DNA of 64,000 bases from an uncultured Ruthenibacterium sp. (GCA_910587145.1 CAJUMH010000004.1:1-64000), one strand, 5' to 3'. Numbered from the stretch's first letter, positions 1 through 9,200 are shown. The notes: a model not told the origin generated them from the sequence alone. Translations and numbers: made by a program.

Positions 1-181
1 AGTTTCCCATTTTCCACTCCACAGCGTCTGCGGCCATCTGTGTGGCGGGGCCTAAGGTCTTTGTCATCACATCATCAATTCCACTGGCGTTCAACAGGGC
101 CGTAATGACACCAATCAGCACTTGGCCCAGCAGCACCACCGACAACATGCTGATTTGAATTTTTGATTTGATCGACTTCAT
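1..181 (-). CDS. Methyl-accepting chemotaxis protein, N-terminal fragment (cut by window edge)
   Basis: The reading frame starts at ATG 181-179 and stays open to base 1, giving 60 residues. It begins with a basic stretch (MKSIKSKIQ), then one hydrophobic segment (about residues 10-30), then a polar region containing ATQMAADAVEWKMGN. That is the usual start of a chemoreceptor: a cytoplasmic tip, TM1, then an extracellular sensor domain. A ribosome site AAAGGAAAG lies about 7 bases upstream and a good sigma-A promoter lies at 275-303. The signalling domain is outside the window, so the family call rests on the N-terminal pattern alone; any single-pass sensor (for example a histidine kinase) is the alternative. 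Confidence 0.55.
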   Translation of the reverse strand, partial: MKSIKSKIQISMLSVVLLGQVLIGVITALLNASGIDDVMTKTLGPATQMAADAVEWKMGN

Positions 182-274
182 ACAGGACTTTCCTTTCAAC
201 CGTTTTTGTAAATAGGGTGAGAACATACCTCCCCGCAATACGGGCATTTTTTGGCTGTATGCTTAGCCTGTGAC

Positions 275-303
275 ATTTTACCATGAAGTCAAGCAATAAT
301 CAA
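275..303 (-). promoter_or_regulatory. Sigma-A promoter of the chemoreceptor gene
   Basis: Reading the minus strand: -35 TTGATT (303-298), 17-base spacer, -10 TAAAAT (280-275). It sits about 95 bases upstream of the start at 181, in the gap after the HD-GYP gene that ends at 352. Confidence 0.6.
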
Positions 304-351
304 TACATATCCTTAATCCAGCGGGAGCGACGGCCCGCAAAGCCGAGGGGC

Positions 352-2208
352 CTATGCCTGTTCCTTGCCGCAGTAAGCGCGCACATATGCGTGGCGGCGG
401 CATTCCTCCAAAAACGCTTTGGTGTTTTCGTAAAACGCCGCGTCGTCCAGCAGATCCACCACGGCGGGGGAATACCGCCTGCCGCGCCCGGCGCGCAGCT
501 CCTGCACCAGCTGCTCAAACGTTTTGGAGGCGGCGTAGCTGCGGCCAACGTTATCCGTGCCGGCGTCCAGCGAATCCGCCACGGTGACGATATCCACCAG
601 CAGGCGCGTGCGCTGCGGACAGGCCTCGGAAAGAGCGGGATAGCCGCCCGACGCGTCGAACGCGCGGTGATGATACCGCGCGACGCAGGCATAATCGGAA
701 AGGCCCAGGTTTTCCAGCAGCGAGCAGCCAAAAACCGGATGCAGCTGAATGCAGGCAAATTCTTCGTCCAGCAGGCGGCGGCTGTACTGCCCCACATAGC
801 CCAGAAGCATACACTTGCCCACATCGTGGTACAGCCCTACATGATAGGCGTGCTTTAAAAAGGCGTCCAGCGCTTCGGGGGTTTCGGCCGGATGGGGAAT
901 GCCCAGCAGCCCGTCCAGCATGGCGGGCGCGGCGGCGGCAATGTGCGCGCAGAACCAGCGGGTGAGCTGGCCCAGCACCTCGGAATGCACGAACGTGGGC
1001 GGATGGCAGGCAAGGATATATTCCAGCACATGGTTTGAAAAGCGCTCGTCCGTCTGGGAGGAATGGCCGAGCGTGGAGAGCAGAAGATTCGATACCTGCC
1101 CCGCGTATTCGTTGACGGGCAGCCGGTACAGATACTGAATGCGCTGCTCCGTCACCTGCTCCAGCCGAGGCTGAAGCGCCCTTTGGGACGCTTCGGGCAT
1201 CAGGGCCGCGTAATGGTACAGGTATTCCGGAATGGCCAGATTCTTCCAGATCCCGTCGCCGGAAAAATCCTGTGCATCGGACGTCTCCAAAATGGAAAAC
1301 AGCGTATCCAGCAGCTGGGGCAGTTCGATCTGCCCAGCGTGATAACGCGCTGCGGCATGGACGTATTGCGTGCGGGAGCCCACCGTGCGTTCGCCTGCCG
1401 CGGCGATCTGTTCCTGATGGCGATAGACATATTCGGCCGATGCCAGCACGGCGGCGCTCATGTCGGCGTCCGGCCGGTCGCGCAGGGTACCAAGAAACTG
1501 GGTGCGGTCGTAGTGCATTGCATAGCAAAAATTATCCCACGGCAAATCGGGATCCATCTCCCGGTAGCGGGGCGTTGTAAGAACCTCCATTGTTTGGGAG
1601 AAGATTGACAGATAGTCCTCCCACAGGCTGTTGCCGGCAGAGGGATCGTGCGAGAGCTGCTCCAGGCGCAAGCCGTATTTTCGGTTGCCGAGGCAGCGCA
1701 GAATATAGCCGCGCGTTTCGGCGCTTTTCAGCGCCTCGTACTGCGCAAAAAAGTCTCCCCCGGCCCGGAAGTAGGCGCCGATCTGCCGGTGAAACAGATT
1801 TACACCCGTACCCGCATCGCGCACGTTCAAATAAAGCAGCGTGATGCCCTGAAAATACAGCTCGCGCACGATCGCATCGGTGTCGCCGCGCAGCTTTGCA
1901 TATTCGTACAAAAGCTGATGGATGCGATACGCAATGCCCGCGTCGGCGCTGCGGTTGTAATTGAACAGCGCATCGGCCAATGCGCGCAGGTCCTCCGCAT
2001 CCTCGGCGGTAAGGGTCTGCGCGGTTTTGGTAAACAGGATCTGCTGCAGGATCGCATCGTTTTCGCAATGCAGGCGATAAAGCCGCTCGGCGTTCTGGCG
2101 GATGGCGCCGATCATCTCGTCCTCCGTCAGGCCCGGCGCAAAGCGGGGCTTGATCAAGCTGTGCGCGGCGGCAAGGTTATCCAGATAGGTTTGGAAGGGA
2201 GCATGCAT
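352..2208 (-). CDS. HD-GYP domain phosphohydrolase-like protein
   Basis: This 618-residue protein has a C-terminal HD-GYP domain at about residues 455-600. Visible motifs are HDVGK (HD pair near 461), LHPVFG, HHRAFDASGGYP (the HHE..DG.GYP signature in altered form) and VTVADSLDAGT. The family hydrolyses cyclic di-GMP or related dinucleotides. The first 450 residues match no domain I recognise, look helical, and have no signal peptide or membrane segment, so the protein is probably a soluble sensor-phosphodiesterase. The start at 2208 is chosen because GAAAGGAA lies 8 bases upstream; the frame continues further 5' but without a ribosome site. It lies upstream of the chemoreceptor on the same strand. 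Confidence 0.8.
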   Translation of the reverse strand: MHAPFQTYLDNLAAAHSLIKPRFAPGLTEDEMIGAIRQNAERLYRLHCENDAILQQILFTKTAQTLTAEDAEDLRALADALFNYNRSADAGIAYRIHQLLYEYAKLRGDTDAIVRELYFQGITLLYLNVRDAGTGVNLFHRQIGAYFRAGGDFFAQYEALKSAETRGYILRCLGNRKYGLRLEQLSHDPSAGNSLWEDYLSIFSQTMEVLTTPRYREMDPDLPWDNFCYAMHYDRTQFLGTLRDRPDADMSAAVLASAEYVYRHQEQIAAAGERTVGSRTQYVHAAARYHAGQIELPQLLDTLFSILETSDAQDFSGDGIWKNLAIPEYLYHYAALMPEASQRALQPRLEQVTEQRIQYLYRLPVNEYAGQVSNLLLSTLGHSSQTDERFSNHVLEYILACHPPTFVHSEVLGQLTRWFCAHIAAAAPAMLDGLLGIPHPAETPEALDAFLKHAYHVGLYHDVGKCMLLGYVGQYSRRLLDEEFACIQLHPVFGCSLLENLGLSDYACVARYHHRAFDASGGYPALSEACPQRTRLLVDIVTVADSLDAGTDNVGRSYAASKTFEQLVQELRAGRGRRYSPAVVDLLDDAAFYENTKAFLEECRRHAYVRAYCGKEQA

Positions 2209-2578
2209 ACCATGATTCCTTTCGTTCAAAAAATAAAAAGCCGCAGGACTGTACATGGTTCGAATACAATAAGGATAGCATATTTTCTTCGAACGGGCAA
2301 GAGGCAGCCCGAAGCGCAGCGCGCCCGAACAGCCCAAAGCCGCTGCACACGGCCCAAAGCGCGCCCCGCGCAGCCCTGCCCCGCGCGTATCCCTGCGCGG
2401 AGGTGTGCGGGCGCAAGGCGCCGATCTGCAATTTCCTGATTATTCTTCCGCACTCCGGCAAATACTAAAGGGAAGACCCTGCAAAGGAAAAAATTTGCCG
2501 GACAAAAACACGCGTTCCTACATAGAATGGGGAAATTGCCGTTTTTGCGCCGCCAATGCGGAAAAGGGAGGAAAACGC

Positions 2579-3799
2579 ATGGAAAAATTCATCAAATGGA
2601 GCTGCTTTCTCGCATCGGGATGCGTGGTGCTGCTCTTTGTGTTTGCGCTGTACATTGGCACGCTTTTGCCCGATACCTTTCTGGTTGCCTCCGGCAACGA
2701 AATTGCCATCGCCGGCATGCCCTTTGTGCATGCGTCCGCTGCGGTGTCCACAGACGCCGTGGCCAGCATGGAGGAGGGCTCCTCTTACAATGCCGAGCTG
2801 ACGATCGCGGGCATTGTGCCGGTAAAAACCGTGCGCGCGCAGGTGGTGGAACGGCGCGCGGTGCAGGTGTGCGGCGTGCCGTTCGGCATTAAGATGTTCG
2901 CCAACGGCGCAATGGTCGTTGGCTTCAGCGATATTTATACGGCGCAGGGATACAAAAACCCGGCCAAAACGGCGGGGCTGCAGATGGGGGACGTGATCCT
3001 TTCCGTGGCGGGGCGGGAGACCAAAACGAACGAGGATGTTGCGGCCGCGCTGCAGCAGCAGGGCGGTGCGCCCGCCGAGGTGATCTTCGTGCGGGACGGT
3101 GTGGAAAGATCGGTTCTGCTTACCGCCGTGAAGGATTCCGCTGCCGGCACATGGCGCACCGGCATGTGGGTGCGGGATTCCTCTGCGGGGATCGGCACGC
3201 TCACGTTTGTGGACAATGCCACCGGGGTGTTCGCGGGGCTGGGGCACTCGATCCACGACGTGGACACGGGAATGACCATTACGCTGCTGAAGGGCGAGAT
3301 CGTGCCCGTGGAGATCACCGGAGCGGTGGCCGGAAGCGCGGGCAGCCCGGGAGAATTGAAGGGCCGTTTTCTTACCAGTGTTCCGGCCGGCGATATTACT
3401 GCCAACAGCGAAACGGGCGTATACGGTACGGTGCGCACCTTCTGGAAGGGCTTCGAGGCCGAGGTGGCGATGGCGCAGGAAGTGGTAATCGGCAGCGCCG
3501 AGATCGTCGCCACCATCGAGGGGCAGGAGCCGCAGCATTACGCCGCCGTGATCGAGAAGATCGCGCTTTCGGCCGATAACCCCAACCGCAATATGGTGGT
3601 GCGCGTAACCGACCCGCGCCTGTTGAACGCGACCGGCGGCATTGTGCAGGGCATGAGCGGCAGCCCCATTTTACAAGGCGGCCGCCTTGTGGGCGCGGTA
3701 ACGCATGTGCTGGTAAACGACCCCACGCGCGGCTATGCCATTTTTGCCGAAAACATGGTGCAGTCTGCTGATGCCGCCGCGCTGCGCGCGGCGGCGTAG
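2579..3799 (+). CDS. spoIVB: SpoIVB-type serine peptidase (PDZ, membrane-anchored)
   Basis: In sporulating Firmicutes SpoIVB is made in the forespore, crosses into the intermembrane space and triggers pro-sigma-K processing by cleaving SpoIVFA. This 406-residue protein has one N-terminal transmembrane helix (about 8-30), a PDZ domain (about 105-185) and an S55-type peptidase domain. The expected catalytic residues are visible: His223 in GLGHSIHD, Asp345 in VTDPRLL and Ser360 in GMSGSPI. The start at 2579 follows GGGAGG closely. The next gene is spo0A, the order seen in Bacillus and many Clostridia. A dedicated forespore promoter was not identified. Confidence 0.93.
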   Translation: MEKFIKWSCFLASGCVVLLFVFALYIGTLLPDTFLVASGNEIAIAGMPFVHASAAVSTDAVASMEEGSSYNAELTIAGIVPVKTVRAQVVERRAVQVCGVPFGIKMFANGAMVVGFSDIYTAQGYKNPAKTAGLQMGDVILSVAGRETKTNEDVAAALQQQGGAPAEVIFVRDGVERSVLLTAVKDSAAGTWRTGMWVRDSSAGIGTLTFVDNATGVFAGLGHSIHDVDTGMTITLLKGEIVPVEITGAVAGSAGSPGELKGRFLTSVPAGDITANSETGVYGTVRTFWKGFEAEVAMAQEVVIGSAEIVATIEGQEPQHYAAVIEKIALSADNPNRNMVVRVTDPRLLNATGGIVQGMSGSPILQGGRLVGAVTHVLVNDPTRGYAIFAENMVQSADAAALRAAA

Positions 3800-3911
3800 C
3801 GCGGGCGTTTGCCGCCGCGCACCGAACCTTCGGCCGGCTTTGCGGTTTGCTGCGGCCGCTGCCTGCGGCGGCCGTGCGCCGCGACATATTTTGTAATACC
3901 ACAGCATATAG

Positions 3912-3918
3912 TGTCGAA
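3912..3918 (+). promoter_or_regulatory. Candidate 0A box upstream of spo0A
   Basis: TGTCGAA matches the core Spo0A-binding motif (TGNCGAA). It lies about 45 bases upstream of the -35 box of the spo0A promoter, so it could mediate autoregulation. A seven-base match can arise by chance. Confidence 0.5.
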
Positions 3919-3962
3919 AAGAGTAATATCCACGAAATATAGAAAAAAGTTGCTGGAAACTA

Positions 3963-3991
3963 TTGCAATAATTGGAAATATATGGTAAAAT
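3963..3991 (+). promoter_or_regulatory. Sigma-A promoter of spo0A
   Basis: TTGCAA (3963-3968), 17-base spacer, TAAAAT (3986-3991), inside an AT-rich pocket between spoIVB and spo0A. The leader to the ATG is about 90 bases. Confidence 0.75.
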
Positions 3992-4089
3992 CTGGATCGT
4001 AGAGGAAACAGGCGGAAAGCAGACGTTTGTGTGAAAAACAAACGAAACACCGCCTTTCTGAAAAGAATGAACGCATCAGGAGGAAGAAA

Positions 4090-4842
4090 ATGGAACACGT
4101 AAAATTGTTGATGACGGAATTATCCCCGGAGATGACGAAGCTGTGCACACAGGCGCTGGCCGCCCAGGAGGTGGAGGTGACAGTTTGCGAAAAGGACGGT
4201 GCAAAGGCGCTCGCCGCACTGACGCAGCAAAAGCCGGACGCGGTGCTGCTGGACGCGTTCATGCCGAATCTGGACGCACTAACGGTGAAAAAGCGCTTCG
4301 ACGAAGCGGGCGGCGGCAAGACAGTGTTTTTTGTCACCGGCAGCTTTACGGACGACGCGCTGGAATGCGAGATGATGGAAAAGGGCTTTTCGTTCTATTT
4401 CCAAAAGCCGTTCGACCCGCAGGTGCTGGCCGACCGCGCCCGCGCGGCTACGGGAAAGCACGCGCCCACGCGCCCGGTGGCGGACGATGAGTGCATCGTA
4501 ACAGAGATCCTGCACCAGATCGGCGTTCCGGCGCACATTAAGGGCTATCAGTTCCTGCGCGACGCCATTCTAATGACGATGGAGGATCCGGAATACATCA
4601 ACAGCGTTACCAAGCGCCTGTACCCCGAGATCGCGCGGCGCAGCGGCACCACGGCCAGCCGCGTGGAGCGCGCCATCCGCCACGCCATCGAGGTGGCGTG
4701 GGACCGCGGCGATGTGGATACCCTCGACAGCTATTTCGGCTACACCATCCACAACCTGCGCGGCAAGCCCACCAACAGCGAGTTCATTGCCATGATCGCG
4801 GATAAAATGCGGCTGGATAAAAAGAGCCGCAGAAGCGCGTGA
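4090..4842 (+). CDS. spo0A: Spo0A, master regulator of sporulation
   Basis: A 250-residue response regulator. The receiver domain (about 1-118) has the phospho-acceptor Asp55 in LLDAFMPN, the switch Thr83 and Lys106 in QKPFD. The C-terminal Spo0A DNA-binding domain (about 135-250) is very well conserved, including VPAHIKGY, TTASRVERAIRHAIEVAW and KPTNSEFIAM. The Mg-binding acidic pair of the receiver (DD at positions 10-11 in B. subtilis) aligns with Thr9-Glu10, so one acidic ligand is missing; this may alter phosphorylation. The start follows AGGAGGAAG. It is followed by a strong terminator. Confidence 0.97.
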   Translation: MEHVKLLMTELSPEMTKLCTQALAAQEVEVTVCEKDGAKALAALTQQKPDAVLLDAFMPNLDALTVKKRFDEAGGGKTVFFVTGSFTDDALECEMMEKGFSFYFQKPFDPQVLADRARAATGKHAPTRPVADDECIVTEILHQIGVPAHIKGYQFLRDAILMTMEDPEYINSVTKRLYPEIARRSGTTASRVERAIRHAIEVAWDRGDVDTLDSYFGYTIHNLRGKPTNSEFIAMIADKMRLDKKSRRSA

Positions 4843-4906
4843 GCGCGGCCGGCAAGGCGCAATATTTAAAATACGGATCAGCCGAACCGAACAAAAATCA
4901 TAAAAA

Positions 4907-4942
4907 GCCGCCGGGGGTTTTATAGCCCCCGGCGGCCTTTTT
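4907..4942 (+). terminator. Intrinsic terminator after spo0A
   Basis: An 11-bp perfect stem (GCCGCCGGGGG / CCCCCGGCGGC) with an 8-base loop, followed by CTTTTT. Confidence 0.9.
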
Positions 4943-5113
4943 GCAACGCCCGGTTTGCCCTGTCCGCTGCCGGAACCGTAAAAAACAGATCCGCTGTTTT
5001 GCGCGCTTTTGCCAAAGCGGTATGGAAAGGATTTTGAAATCATTTGTCGGATGAACCCCAAAGGATCCCCGGCCGGGCCTGCGTCCAAAAGAGCGTCTCG
5101 CCGCGCAAAACGC

Positions 5114-5557
5114 TTACCCCTGCGGGAATTCTTCCTTGCTCTCCAACTTGCTGGCTACGGTGTGGGCGCTCTCCCACACGCCGTTTGCGCAGGGCGTCTG
5201 CTCCTGCGCGGTGTAGTAGAGCGGCGGGCGCAGATCGCCGTCCTTCAGCGCTTTGATGCGGCGCTCGGCGTGGCGGGGCAGCGCGGCGCTGCCGTCCGTG
5301 CTTTTCTGCGTGCGCCGGGGCGCGGCGCCGGTATGCTCGAACGTGTCGGATAGCGCAACGGCATGCACGTCCGCCAACTGCGCGTCCATTGCGGTGTCGT
5401 CTGCAAGGGATACGCCCATCCAGCCGTTTTTGCCGGATGCCGGCGGCGCCGCGTCCGGAGCCGCGCCGCCGCCGGTGCCGGCCGTCTGCGGCACATTGTG
5501 TACATCGTTGGGCCTGTTGTGGATCTCGCCGTGGTACAGGCTGCTCAAAATGCTCAT
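5114..5557 (-). CDS. Hypothetical protein, 147 residues
   Basis: The product starts MSILSSLYHGEIHNRPND and is hydrophilic, with a Gly/Ala/Pro-rich stretch (about 28-45). It has no signal peptide or membrane helix. The N-terminus (an ILSSLYHGEI-type opening) recalls short Clostridia proteins of unknown function whose N-termini read LYxGxIxP, but I cannot assign a family. The start at 5557 is chosen because GGAGG lies 10 bases upstream; the longer frame 5' of it runs antisense to the downstream lipoprotein region and lacks a ribosome site. Confidence 0.6.
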   Translation of the reverse strand: MSILSSLYHGEIHNRPNDVHNVPQTAGTGGGAAPDAAPPASGKNGWMGVSLADDTAMDAQLADVHAVALSDTFEHTGAAPRRTQKSTDGSAALPRHAERRIKALKDGDLRPPLYYTAQEQTPCANGVWESAHTVASKLESKEEFPQG

Positions 5558-5660
5558 CTGCTCATCGCCTCCGGGGATAGGATCCCCCAAAAAAGGCGTC
5601 TCTATACACCGCGCCCGACAAAAACAGCCGTTTTCTTCGGCACATCGAACCGGCGGAAGG

Positions 5661-6404
5661 CTACGCGGAGCGTTTGAGAGAAAAGCACGCGCTGAGGGGC
5701 TGCTCCTCCGAGAGAAGAACGCCGCCGTCGTAGGCCACCGTGTAGGTAAGACGGTAGACGCCTTCGGTAAGCCCGGAGAACCAGTCCAATCGCAGGCTGC
5801 CCGAACGGGTTTTCTCCATGCTGTCCGGTGTGCCACAAAAGCCGATATCGCTGGGGATCCATTCCCATACGCCGTTTGTCCAGCGCTCCAGCCGGGGTAC
5901 AAATACCACGCCGATCTCGTGCCCCGTGGTATTTTCGACGGTGTAGCCGATCTCTTCATCTGTGCCGAGCATAAATTCCCGTGCGTCAAGGTACAGTGCC
6001 GCCGTGCCGCCCGTCAGCGCGGCGGCGCGGTCGGCCTCGGGGAATTCCGTGCCGCCCGGTGCGAGGGGCAGGCCGCAGATATCCTCGCCGTCGGCCATGC
6101 TGTCGCCGTTGGCCTCGGCTGCATCCGAAAAAGCCTCCGTTGGCGCAAAAACGTTTCCCGCGTCGGAGGAAGCCCTCCCGGTGCCGGCCTGCCCGGAGGC
6201 GGGCGGAGGCTCCCCCGCACCGGGCATGTGCGAAGCGGCCGGAGCCTCTGTGCCCTGCGAAACACCGGAAGTGTCCGGCGCGCTGAAAGCGCAGGCCGCC
6301 AGCATCACCGCGCAAAGCAGCAGACAACCTGCGCAAAGCGCGCAATGCCGGTGGTACCGTGCCCGCGCATCACCGTCGGCCTTTTTCGGCAAGCGTTGCA
6401 TCAT
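5661..6404 (-). CDS. Lipoprotein with C-terminal Ig-like domain
   Basis: A 247-residue lipoprotein: basic N-terminus, hydrophobic segment and lipobox LAAC (Cys near residue 38), then about 90 residues rich in Ala/Gly/Pro/Ser that look like an unstructured spacer. The C-terminal domain (about 140-247) resembles the bacterial Ig-like folds that read EIGYTVENTTGHEIGVVFVP ... GVYRLTYTV. It should sit on the outer face of the membrane. AAAGGGAG precedes the start. It lies 25 bases downstream of the DUF4349 lipoprotein gene and is probably co-transcribed with it. Confidence 0.75.
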   Translation of the reverse strand: MMQRLPKKADGDARARYHRHCALCAGCLLLCAVMLAACAFSAPDTSGVSQGTEAPAASHMPGAGEPPPASGQAGTGRASSDAGNVFAPTEAFSDAAEANGDSMADGEDICGLPLAPGGTEFPEADRAAALTGGTAALYLDAREFMLGTDEEIGYTVENTTGHEIGVVFVPRLERWTNGVWEWIPSDIGFCGTPDSMEKTRSGSLRLDWFSGLTEGVYRLTYTVAYDGGVLLSEEQPLSACFSLKRSA

Positions 6405-6429
6405 GCTGGATCACTCCCTTTTCCGGCTA

Positions 6430-7482
6430 CTAATATTTTGGCTTTTTCGCCTCGCCCGGTTCGGCCGGCCGGCCTGGCTGCGCCGGCTCGGCAGCGGCGC
6501 CGCCTGCCTGCTCCGGGCCCGCATATTGGGCGGTATAATCGGCGGGCCGGCGGGCCGCGGCGTACTGCCCTTGCCGGGCAAGGCGCGCCCGGCTGCGTTT
6601 GGACACCGCGCGCACCAGCGGAATGGCAATGGCCGCCAGCACACAGAGCACCAGCAGTGCGGGCAGGAAGTAGACAACCCCAACGGCAAAGTTCTGCACG
6701 CCCTCGCCAAAGCCGCGCCAGCTGCTGCGGAAGGCTTCGCCCACGCGGTCGGCAAATGTCACGGGCGCTTCGGTGAACACGCGCACCTCCTCGACGGATA
6801 CCGTTACGGTGGAGTACGAGACAAGATCATCGTAAGTATTGCGCTGCGAGGTATAGCTTTCCAGCTGATACTGTACCTCTGTCAGCTGGTTCTGGATGGC
6901 GAGCAGTGTCTCCAGCTCGCCCGCCTGCTCCATCATGGCGTACAGGCGTTCCTCCTGCAAACGCAGGCTTTTCAGGCGTGCCTCTACGTCTACATAGGCG
7001 CGCGTAACGTCCTCGGTGGATTCCTGCCGGTTGATAAGATTGCCCGCGCTGCCCGCGTTCTGCAAAAATATTTCGTACTTTGCGGCCGGAACGCGCAGCT
7101 CGTAGGCTGCGCTGCGGCGCGCGCCCTCATAGGAGGGCGTATACAGCTCGGTGGAGGCCACATAGCCGTCCGCGTCCTTCAGCGCCTGCAGCAGTGCCGT
7201 GCAGGTGGCGTCGAAATCCAGCGCCTCGATCGACAGCGAGGCGTTCAGAATGATCTTGCGCCCGTCCGTGGGCAGAGAGACGCCGCTGATATCGCTTGAG
7301 GCGGCAGAATGATAGCCGCCGGTCTCCTCCGTCGTCTCCATCGGTTCGGCGGAGGGAGACGACGGAGGCGCGCCGTCCCCAAGATCGTAGACGGCCGCCG
7401 AGCCGTTGGAGGAGCCGCCGCACCCCGCAAGCGAGACGGCCAGCGCCAGTGCGCAAAGCAGACGGATCCATTTTTGTCTCAT
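6430..7482 (-). CDS. DUF4349 lipoprotein
   Basis: A 350-residue lipoprotein with lipobox LAGC (Cys21). It has the DUF4349 pattern: a beta-rich N-terminal part (RKIILNASLSIEALDFD), a central coiled coil (about residues 160-205, ARLKSLRLQEERLYAMMEQAGELETLLAIQNQL region), a further beta segment (SYSTVTVSVEEV) and one C-terminal transmembrane helix (about 270-292) with a basic Pro/Ala-rich tail. The family's function is not known; the architecture is a membrane-anchored extracytoplasmic protein. The start at 7482 follows AAAGGATGGGA. Upstream lies a divergent intergenic region shared with the phosphofructokinase gene. Confidence 0.8.
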   Translation of the reverse strand: MRQKWIRLLCALALAVSLAGCGGSSNGSAAVYDLGDGAPPSSPSAEPMETTEETGGYHSAASSDISGVSLPTDGRKIILNASLSIEALDFDATCTALLQALKDADGYVASTELYTPSYEGARRSAAYELRVPAAKYEIFLQNAGSAGNLINRQESTEDVTRAYVDVEARLKSLRLQEERLYAMMEQAGELETLLAIQNQLTEVQYQLESYTSQRNTYDDLVSYSTVTVSVEEVRVFTEAPVTFADRVGEAFRSSWRGFGEGVQNFAVGVVYFLPALLVLCVLAAIAIPLVRAVSKRSRARLARQGQYAAARRPADYTAQYAGPEQAGGAAAEPAQPGRPAEPGEAKKPKY

Positions 7483-7746
7483 TGATTCCCATCCTTTCGC
7501 ATGGGCAATGCGGGGGCGCCTGGTGGAATGCCCTCTGCGGCGCGCCGCCCGCGCCCGTTTTTTGTGCATCTGCCCTTTATACGCGGCGGCGCGGGGAAAT
7601 ATTGCAAAAAAGGGTTCCAAAATGGTGACAAAACGGCAAACGCAGATCTGTTTTGGGGTCGTTGACAGACAAAGTGCCGGGCTTTTCGGGGGCACCTCGT
7701 TTTCTGATCGCACCGCCCATTTTTTATCTCGCTTTTTGCAAAAAAC

Positions 7747-7775
7747 TGTGCAAAACCCTCGAAACGTGCTATACT
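7747..7775 (+). promoter_or_regulatory. Extended -10 promoter for the phosphofructokinase gene
   Basis: TGCTATACT gives an extended -10 (TGN-TATACT, 7770-7775); the -35 (TGTGCA, 17 bases upstream) is weak. The leader then contains a hairpin (CCGGCAGC / GCTGCCGG, near 7805-7824) before the ribosome site. The rest of the 7483-7907 gap shows no gene. Confidence 0.5.
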
Positions 7776-7907
7776 GGTAATGAACAGATCAGGTTTTTTC
7801 AAAACCGGCAGCGTTGGCTGCCGGCTGAGAGAGCAGCCGAGAGATCAACGGCAAGCGGAGAGACCGTCCGTTGGAAGCCAAACCACAAAAACGAAAGGAG
7901 AAAAACG

Positions 7908-9131
7908 ATGGGTAAAAATGCAATTGTCGGCCAGAGCGGCGGCCCTACCGCCGTCATCAATTCCAGCCTGGTGGGGGTGTATCAGGCGGCCAAAAGCCGC
8001 GGCGCGGCACGTGTGTACGGTATGCGGCACGGCGTGCGCGGCCTGCTGGAGGAGCAGTACGTGGATCTATCCGATTTTCTGCACGATAATCTGGATATCG
8101 AGATTTTAAAGCGCACGCCCTCGTCCTATCTGGGCTCGTGCCGCTACAAGCTGCCGGATCCGCAAAAGGATGCCGCCACCTATGAAAAGCTGTTCGGCAT
8201 CCTCAAAAAGCTGGATATCGGATACTTTTTCTACATCGGCGGCAACGACAGCATGGATACCATCGCCAAGCTTTCCGATTATGCCGCGGCCGTGGGCAGC
8301 GACATCAAATTTATGGGTGTGCCCAAAACCATCGACAACGATCTGATGAATACCGACCACACGCCCGGTTTTGGCTCGGCGGCCAAGTACATTGGCGTTG
8401 TGATGAAGGAGATCACGCGCGACGGCCTTGTTTACGGCACGCCCAGTGTGACGATCGTAGAGGTGATGGGCCGCAATGCGGGCTGGCTGACGGGCGCGGC
8501 GGCGCTGGCCAAAGCCGAGGACTGCGAGGGCGTGGATATGATCTGCCTGCCGGAGCGCCCGTTCGATCCGGATCACTTTATCAGCCGTGTGGACGCGCTG
8601 CAAAAGCAGAAGGCGGGTGTGGTGATCGCCGTTTCCGAGGGCGTGAAGGTTGCCGACGGGCGCTATGTGTGCGAGCTGGACGGAAGCAAGGGCAAAACCG
8701 ACGCGTTCGGCCATTGCACGCTGACAGGCACGGCGCGGTATCTTGCGAACCTCGCGCAGCAAAACATCGGCTGCAAGGCGCGCGCCATCGAGCTTTCCAC
8801 ACTGCAGCGGTGCGGCGGACACGTTACCAGCCGCGTAGACATCACCGAGGCGTTCCAGGTGGGCGGCGCGGCGGCCAAGGCCGCGTTCGAGGGCAACACC
8901 GGCATGATGGTGGGCCTCAAACGCATTTCAAACGATCCGTATCAGTGCACCACCGAGCTGCACGACATCCACACCATCGCCAATTTTGAGAAAAAGGTGC
9001 CGGACGAATGGATCACCCCGGACGGCATCGGCGTGACGCCGGAGTTCCTCTCCTATGCGCGGCCGCTCATCCAGGCCGAGCTTACGCCGATCTATGTGGA
9101 CGGCCTGCCGCGCCATATTTATATCAAATGA
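7908..9131 (+). CDS. PPi-dependent 6-phosphofructokinase
   Basis: Phosphorylates fructose 6-phosphate with pyrophosphate, reversibly, in glycolysis/gluconeogenesis. The 407-residue protein has the PfkA fold: GQSGGPTAVINSS at the N-terminus, GGNDS at 111-115 and PKTIDND at 139-145. An Asp where ATP enzymes have the second Gly of GGDGS, together with Lys140 in PKTIDND, are the two marks of PPi specificity. Also visible are EVMGRNAGW and RCGGHVTSRVD. The length fits the family. ATG 7908 follows AAAGGAG. It appears to be a single-gene unit ending in a large hairpin. Confidence 0.9.
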   Translation: MGKNAIVGQSGGPTAVINSSLVGVYQAAKSRGAARVYGMRHGVRGLLEEQYVDLSDFLHDNLDIEILKRTPSSYLGSCRYKLPDPQKDAATYEKLFGILKKLDIGYFFYIGGNDSMDTIAKLSDYAAAVGSDIKFMGVPKTIDNDLMNTDHTPGFGSAAKYIGVVMKEITRDGLVYGTPSVTIVEVMGRNAGWLTGAAALAKAEDCEGVDMICLPERPFDPDHFISRVDALQKQKAGVVIAVSEGVKVADGRYVCELDGSKGKTDAFGHCTLTGTARYLANLAQQNIGCKARAIELSTLQRCGGHVTSRVDITEAFQVGGAAAKAAFEGNTGMMVGLKRISNDPYQCTTELHDIHTIANFEKKVPDEWITPDGIGVTPEFLSYARPLIQAELTPIYVDGLPRHIYIK

Positions 9132-9155
9132 TGCGGCCGGGAGCCGGCGATTTTC

Positions 9156-9200
9156 GGCCGGGCGGCGGCTTTTATCCGAAAAAGCGCCGCCCGGCCTTTC
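9156..9200 (+). terminator. Large hairpin after the phosphofructokinase gene
   Basis: GGCCGGGCGGC pairs with GCCGCCCGGCC across a short AT-rich loop region; only TTTC follows, so termination is plausible but the U-tract is poor. Its 3' arm is the first part of a 29-bp unit that is repeated in tandem (9186-9214 and 9215-9243). Confidence 0.45.
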
